Assembly: GCA_012032975.1 (NCBI GenBank)
Contig: JAAUPU010000055.1
Span: 1 to 9,284, forward strand
Reading direction: 5' to 3'
DNA length: 9,284 nt
Source: Caldilineaceae bacterium
GTDB lineage: Bacteria; Chloroflexota; Anaerolineae; Caldilineales; Caldilineaceae
Part shown: piece by piece, positions 6,583-9,284 of the stretch
How the letters are laid out: every line of letters starts with the position of its first letter
How positions within the stretch are numbered: position 1 is the stretch's first letter
Notes under the pieces: generated by a model
What the model saw: only the letters and a program-made list of their open reading frames with translations
Told to the model about the DNA's origin: nothing
Database searches by the model: none
Program-made: the position numbers and the translations under genes

Positions 6583-8461
6583 GTAGCGCCAGATTGGGCA
6601 ACGGTGGCGCGGCGATGGTCAGCGTGCCCTTGGCTTCGTTGTCGGTCTCTTTGGTTTCGGGGATGAAGTTGAACGGGTCCGCGATCACCTGGATCTTGCG
6701 GTCGCCGACGCGGCCTGATGTGTCGTACTCCACCTGGGCCGTGCCGCTGCCGCCGGCCGGGATCGCCTCGATGACCTGCTGTTGGCCAATGGGCACCAGG
6801 CCGCTGTTGGTCGCATCCACAAACTGAATCAGCACCTCGGCAGCGTCCACAGCGCCGTCGTTGAGTACGGTTACATGGATGATCACACCATGCCCCACCG
6901 TCGGGTTGGCCGGATTGAAGCCAATGTTCGCGGCCTGCACGACCAGATTGGGCGCGGGCAAGTCGATCATCTTCAGCGTCGCCTTGGCGCTGTTGTCAGA
7001 CAGGTCGGTCTCTGGCACCGCGTTGTTGGGATCGACGATGACTTCGATGGTGCGGCTGCCACTCAACCCGGTCGTATCGTAGGTGATCTGCACGGTCGCG
7101 CTGCCGCCCGCTGGAATGCTGTCGAGAACCTGGGGTGCATCGATGGGCGCCGAACTGACACCGGTTCCATCCACAAACTGGACCACCACATCGCTGGCAT
7201 CGGTGGCGCCGGTATTGAGCACTGTAGCATTGATGGTCACCGGGTCGCCGTCGCTGGGTTCCGGTGGGTCGAAGCCGATGTTGGCTGTCGTCATGACCAG
7301 GTTGGGTTTGGGCGGCGCAGTGATGGCAATCTTCTTGGTCGCCTTGTTGTCCGATTCGTTGGACTCCGCGACGAAGTTGTGGGGATCGACAACCACCTGG
7401 ATGTCTCGATCACCCGTTCTGCCGGTGGAGTCATAGATGGCCTGAGCCACGCCGCTCGCCCCCGCAGGGATGGTGGCGATGACCTGCAACTCACCGATCG
7501 GCAAGGTGACGCCATCGGTCACATCCACGAATTGGACCAGCACCTCATTCGCATCGGCGCTGCCGCTGTTCAGCACAACGGCATTGATCGTCACCGGGTC
7601 GCCATCAATCGGCTGGGCCGGGTTGATGCCGATATTGGCCTCTTGCATGACAAGGTTGGGCAGCGGTTGCGTCTCAACCTGATCTTCCTTGGCGACAAGA
7701 ACCTGCACATCGTCGATGTACCAACCCTCGAAGTTGTTGAACTTGTCGTCGATGGTGTCAAACCAGTAGCGGAAGTGAATGGTCCCGCCCTTCTTGACAT
7801 AGGGTTCGAGGCTCACTTGCCGTTTGACCCATTTGTCCTCGGTGCCGTGGGTCTCGAAAATGGTCTCCCACTTGACGCCATCGGTCGAAATCTGAAGACG
7901 GGTGCGGTCGAAACTGGCGCCGGACTCCACCTCGCTCCATTCGTAGTAGACCAACAGCGCGTCGTCAGCGTCGCCCAGTTCGATCGGCGGCGAGGTCAAG
8001 GTGCCGTTGTTGGCGCTGCCGGTGTCATAATTCCAGCTACCCTCTTGGCCATAGTACCAGGCAGCCGAGGGGCTGTTGGAGCGATGCTCGGAGAGATGCC
8101 AGAGATCGTTGGTGCCCTTGACGGTCCAGTCGCCTGGGCCATCTTCCATGTCATCTTCAAAGAGCACGGTGCCGCTACTGGTCGTGGCGATGACGACGTT
8201 CGACAGGTCGGATTCGTTGCCGACATTGTCCAACACGCGCAGCGCGATGTAATAGGTTGTAGTCGGGTCCAGACCGGTCAGGGTGAAGGCCTCCCCCGTC
8301 CCCGCGGGTTGCGGAGCCGGTAGATTGGCTGCTTGGGTCGCTTCCTGCCAGTTGGCGTCGGAAATGGGCGACTTGGAATAGCGCAGGTCATAGGCATTGG
8401 CAGCGCCTTCATTGCCGTCGTCGCCGGTTGCGGTCCAGGTCAGCTTCACCCCCGTGAGCAA
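6536..8461 (-). CDS. FN3, jelly-roll and CARDB repeats 1-4 (fragment 2 of giant gene)
   Basis: This frame continues fragment 1 after the break near 8484; its first Met is not a real start. It first completes an FN3 domain (about 8500-8177) with the typical TGLDPTTTYYIALRVLDNVGNESDLSNVV end. Next is a 160-residue beta-rich domain (about 8168-7690) that starts FEDDMEDG and ends FEGWYIDDVQV. That ending is typical of jelly-roll/MAM-like domains attached to secreted peptidases such as M6 immune inhibitor A. It carries many aromatic residues but no cysteine. CARDB repeats 1-3 (PNL/NLV start positions 7660, 7306, 6952) and the beginning of repeat 4 (6598) follow. It ends at a premature TGA where the minus strand has CCCC (6543-6546) in place of an expected CCC, in N-P-P-T-P-T-Q-G-D. 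Confidence 0.85.
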   Translation of the reverse strand: MLTGVKLTWTATGDDGNEGAANAYDLRYSKSPISDANWQEATQAANLPAPQPAGTGEAFTLTGLDPTTTYYIALRVLDNVGNESDLSNVVIATTSSGTVLFEDDMEDGPGDWTVKGTNDLWHLSEHRSNSPSAAWYYGQEGSWNYDTGSANNGTLTSPPIELGDADDALLVYYEWSEVESGASFDRTRLQISTDGVKWETIFETHGTEDKWVKRQVSLEPYVKKGGTIHFRYWFDTIDDKFNNFEGWYIDDVQVLVAKEDQVETQPLPNLVMQEANIGINPAQPIDGDPVTINAVVLNSGSADANEVLVQFVDVTDGVTLPIGELQVIATIPAGASGVAQAIYDSTGRTGDRDIQVVVDPHNFVAESNESDNKATKKIAITAPPKPNLVMTTANIGFDPPEPSDGDPVTINATVLNTGATDASDVVVQFVDGTGVSSAPIDAPQVLDSIPAGGSATVQITYDTTGLSGSRTIEVIVDPNNAVPETDLSDNSAKATLKMIDLPAPNLVVQAANIGFNPANPTVGHGVIIHVTVLNDGAVDAAEVLIQFVDATNSGLVPIGQQQVIEAIPAGGSGTAQVEYDTSGRVGDRKIQVIADPFNFIPETKETDNEAKGTLTIAAPPLPNLALHANNIGFNPPTPTPG

Positions 8462-9186
8462 CAGCCCCGCCGATGCCAGGTTCTGACAGCCGCCGGCGGC
8501 GTCTTGTCGTCTTCCATTGTATTGAGGACGTTGAGACGACCGTTGGTCATGGTGGTCTTGCTCTGGTCGGAGAGCAGGTTTACGCCGGAGAGCAGGCGCT
8601 GCTTCACCTGGTCGCCGGTCAAAGTCGGATATTTGGACCAGATCAACGCAGCCGAACCCGCGACGTGGGGCGCGGCCATGGAGGTGCCGTTGAGACTGCG
8701 ATAGCCGGATGAATCACAAAGCGGGCAACTGCCCTTGGGTACGGTAGAGAGAATTGCGTTGCCCGGCGCGGCGAGATCGACCCAATCGGCGCCGTAGTTG
8801 GAGAAGTTGGCGTAGAGGTCGTCGTGGTCGGTGGCGGCCACCGAGATGATGTTGTCCAGGTCATAGCCAGCCGGATAATGGAGCGAATCCGAATTGCCGT
8901 TGCCGGCTGCGCAGATATGCAGTGGCTGGTCCGCGCCGGCCATGGAGTCGCGCAGCGCCTGGGAAAAGCCACCGCCGCCCCAACTGCTATTGACGGCGAC
9001 GATCTTCTGACCGTGGGTGTTCTTGAGGTCGTTGAGATAGTTGAAGCACTTGATTGCGTCGGCTGTGCTGCCGCCGCCGCTGGCGCTGACGAGGTGCAGG
9101 ACAATCGCGTAGCGATCGAACTGGAGTATCGGCAGCTCGCGCGGATCGCGCGCGGGTCGGTGCGCGCTGCTGGGCGTGTCGGTCAT
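8446..9186 (-). CDS. Subtilisin-like serine protease, C-terminal catalytic part (fragment 1 of giant gene)
   Basis: Residues 34-225 are clearly a peptidase S8 domain: SASGGGSTADAIKCFNYL (34-51), the substrate-cleft motif SSWGGGG (67-73), AAGN with the oxyanion-hole Asn96, the calcium/core region ISVAATDHDDLYANFSNYG (114-132), VDLAAPG and GTSMAAPHVAG with nucleophile Ser169. The catalytic Asp and His motifs (D-T/S-G and G-H-G-T-H-V-A-G), normally 100-200 residues upstream, are absent. Residues 1-33 do not resemble a subtilase, signal peptide or propeptide. The ATG at 9184-9186 has GGGGGA (9191-9196) upstream, and an in-frame TAA at 9211-9213 blocks extension. After residue 234 the frame goes wrong: one missing base near 8484 (GTC-CAG read as GTCAG) turns V-Q-N-L-A-S-A-G into an out-of-frame tail of 12 residues. 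Family assignment is certain; activity as written is unlikely. Confidence 0.88.
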   Translation of the reverse strand: MTDTPSSAHRPARDPRELPILQFDRYAIVLHLVSASGGGSTADAIKCFNYLNDLKNTHGQKIVAVNSSWGGGGFSQALRDSMAGADQPLHICAAGNGNSDSLHYPAGYDLDNIISVAATDHDDLYANFSNYGADWVDLAAPGNAILSTVPKGSCPLCDSSGYRSLNGTSMAAPHVAGSAALIWSKYPTLTGDQVKQRLLSGVNLLSDQSKTTMTNGRLNVLNTMEDDKTPPAAVRTWHRRGCCSRG

Positions 9187-9284
9187 GGCGTCCCCCGTGT
9201 TGGCGCAAGCTTACCCGCGGCATCTCTCTATAGAACGTCGCGTGCGGCGGAGATGTCCCCGGTCTCCGCGAGGCAGTCGGAGCG
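9187..9284 (-). other. Region upstream of the protease start; possible 3' end of another minus-strand gene
   Basis: One minus-strand frame is open from the window edge (9284) to a TAG at 9228-9230 and would end a protein with ...LAETGDISAARDVL. This has the feel of a helical, TPR-like end but is far too short to assign. The next gene's ATG follows 41 bp later, with GGGGGA in front. No subtilase-like Asp or His motif can be found in any frame here. No clear promoter is visible. Confidence 0.25.

Larger units (their letters stand above)
2314..7660 (-). repeat. Tandem array of fifteen CARDB repeats (118-codon unit)
   Basis: Anchor positions (plus-strand coordinate of the first base of the Pro/Ala/Val codon before Asn-Leu) are 7660, 7306, 6952, 6598, 6243, 5889, 5535, 5181, 4827, 4473, 4119, 3765, 3412, 3048 and 2652. 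Successive distances are 354 three times, 355, 354 seven times, 353, 364 and 396. The 355, 353 and 364 intervals coincide with frame breaks and become 354, 354 and 366 after repair. Units are alike in protein but clearly diverged in DNA, so the array is old or under selection for exact length rather than freshly duplicated. It is protein-coding repetition, not a satellite or CRISPR array. Confidence 0.92.
2245..9186 (-). pseudogene. Giant subtilase-FN3-jelly roll-15xCARDB protein gene, broken by five single-base indels
   Basis: Five consecutive minus-strand frames form one protein of about 2,310 residues. Each frame ends where the next continues the same domain. In protein order: C-terminal part of an S8 subtilase domain, FN3, jelly-roll/MAM-like domain with WYIDDV, fifteen CARDB repeats and a Pro-rich tail. 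Repairing single bases near 8484, 6543-6546, 3660, 3378 and 3373 gives one continuous frame. The architecture is that of a secreted peptidase with a long extracellular stalk; CARDB domains are adhesion-like beta-sandwiches. As written it cannot be active: the catalytic Asp and His blocks and any signal peptide are missing. It carries no sortase motif, C-terminal membrane helix or other anchor. Whether this is a decayed gene or an intact gene with sequence errors is undecided; the homopolymer pattern favours errors for the frame breaks but does not explain the missing N-terminus. Confidence 0.8.

Noticed and set aside
2314..7660. Regular spacing that could suggest a CRISPR or satellite array
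   Set aside because: The 354-bp units are diverged in DNA, are coding, and encode a clear CARDB consensus; there are no short identical repeats separated by unique spacers.
5716..8323. Long plus-strand open frames opposite the CARDB array (up to about 510 codons at 6782-8323 and about 280 at 5716-6564)
   Set aside because: They mirror the minus-strand repeats in another frame, show no domain-like pattern of their own, and repeat the same His/Asp/Arg-rich composition with the 354-bp period. They are a by-product of GC-rich codon bias in the real gene.
360..8490. Programmed frameshifting or phase variation as the cause of the frame breaks
   Set aside because: No slippery heptamer with a downstream structure is apparent, the tracts are only 2-4 bases, and several independent breaks would be needed to make one protein.

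Overview
The window looks like a piece of a GC-rich, probably free-living bacterial chromosome. Thr/Pro-rich linkers next to FxLYD-type domains, and giant secreted proteases with long CARDB arrays, are typical of Chloroflexota (Anaerolineae/Caldilineae-like). That assignment is inferred from style; no marker gene is present.

Layout. (1) Positions 1-797, plus strand: the 3' part of a secreted or surface protein. It has an 80-residue Thr/Pro-rich linker followed by two FxLYD-like beta-sandwich domains, and one apparent single-base deletion near 370. (2) Positions 810-2163, plus strand: a compact accessory cassette. A candidate promoter with a direct-repeat operator precedes a Phd/YefM-type antitoxin, a PIN-domain (VapC-type) toxin that overlaps it by one base, and a GNAT-like acetyltransferase 25 bp downstream. 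(3) Positions 2184-2221: a perfect 17-bp-stem hairpin that can terminate both converging transcription units. (4) Positions 2245-9186, minus strand: one very large gene, about 2,310 codons, now broken into five frames. In protein order it holds a subtilisin-like (S8) catalytic domain that keeps only its C-terminal part, an FN3 domain, a jelly-roll/MAM-like domain ending in a WYIDDV motif, fifteen CARDB repeats and a proline-rich tail. (5) Positions 9187-9284: possibly the end of another minus-strand gene, not identifiable.

The main observations concern the giant gene. The first twelve CARDB repeats are spaced at exactly 354 bp (118 codons), except at two intervals of 355 and 353 bp. These two exceptions fall exactly on frame breaks. 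The repeat period is therefore an internal ruler showing that the breaks are single-base indels in an otherwise intact reading frame. All six indels in the window are one-base changes in short homopolymers (five losses, one gain), which suggests sequencing or assembly error more than biology. The frame also begins abnormally: the catalytic Asp and His blocks, signal peptide and propeptide are missing. About 33 residues that do not look like subtilase precede the recognisable domain, suggesting a rearrangement or chimeric junction near 9087.

The two flanking genes encode extracellular adhesive or proteolytic proteins and converge on the toxin-antitoxin/acetyltransferase cassette, which has the look of a small mobile or accessory insertion. 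I see no CRISPR array, transposase, tRNA or rRNA.
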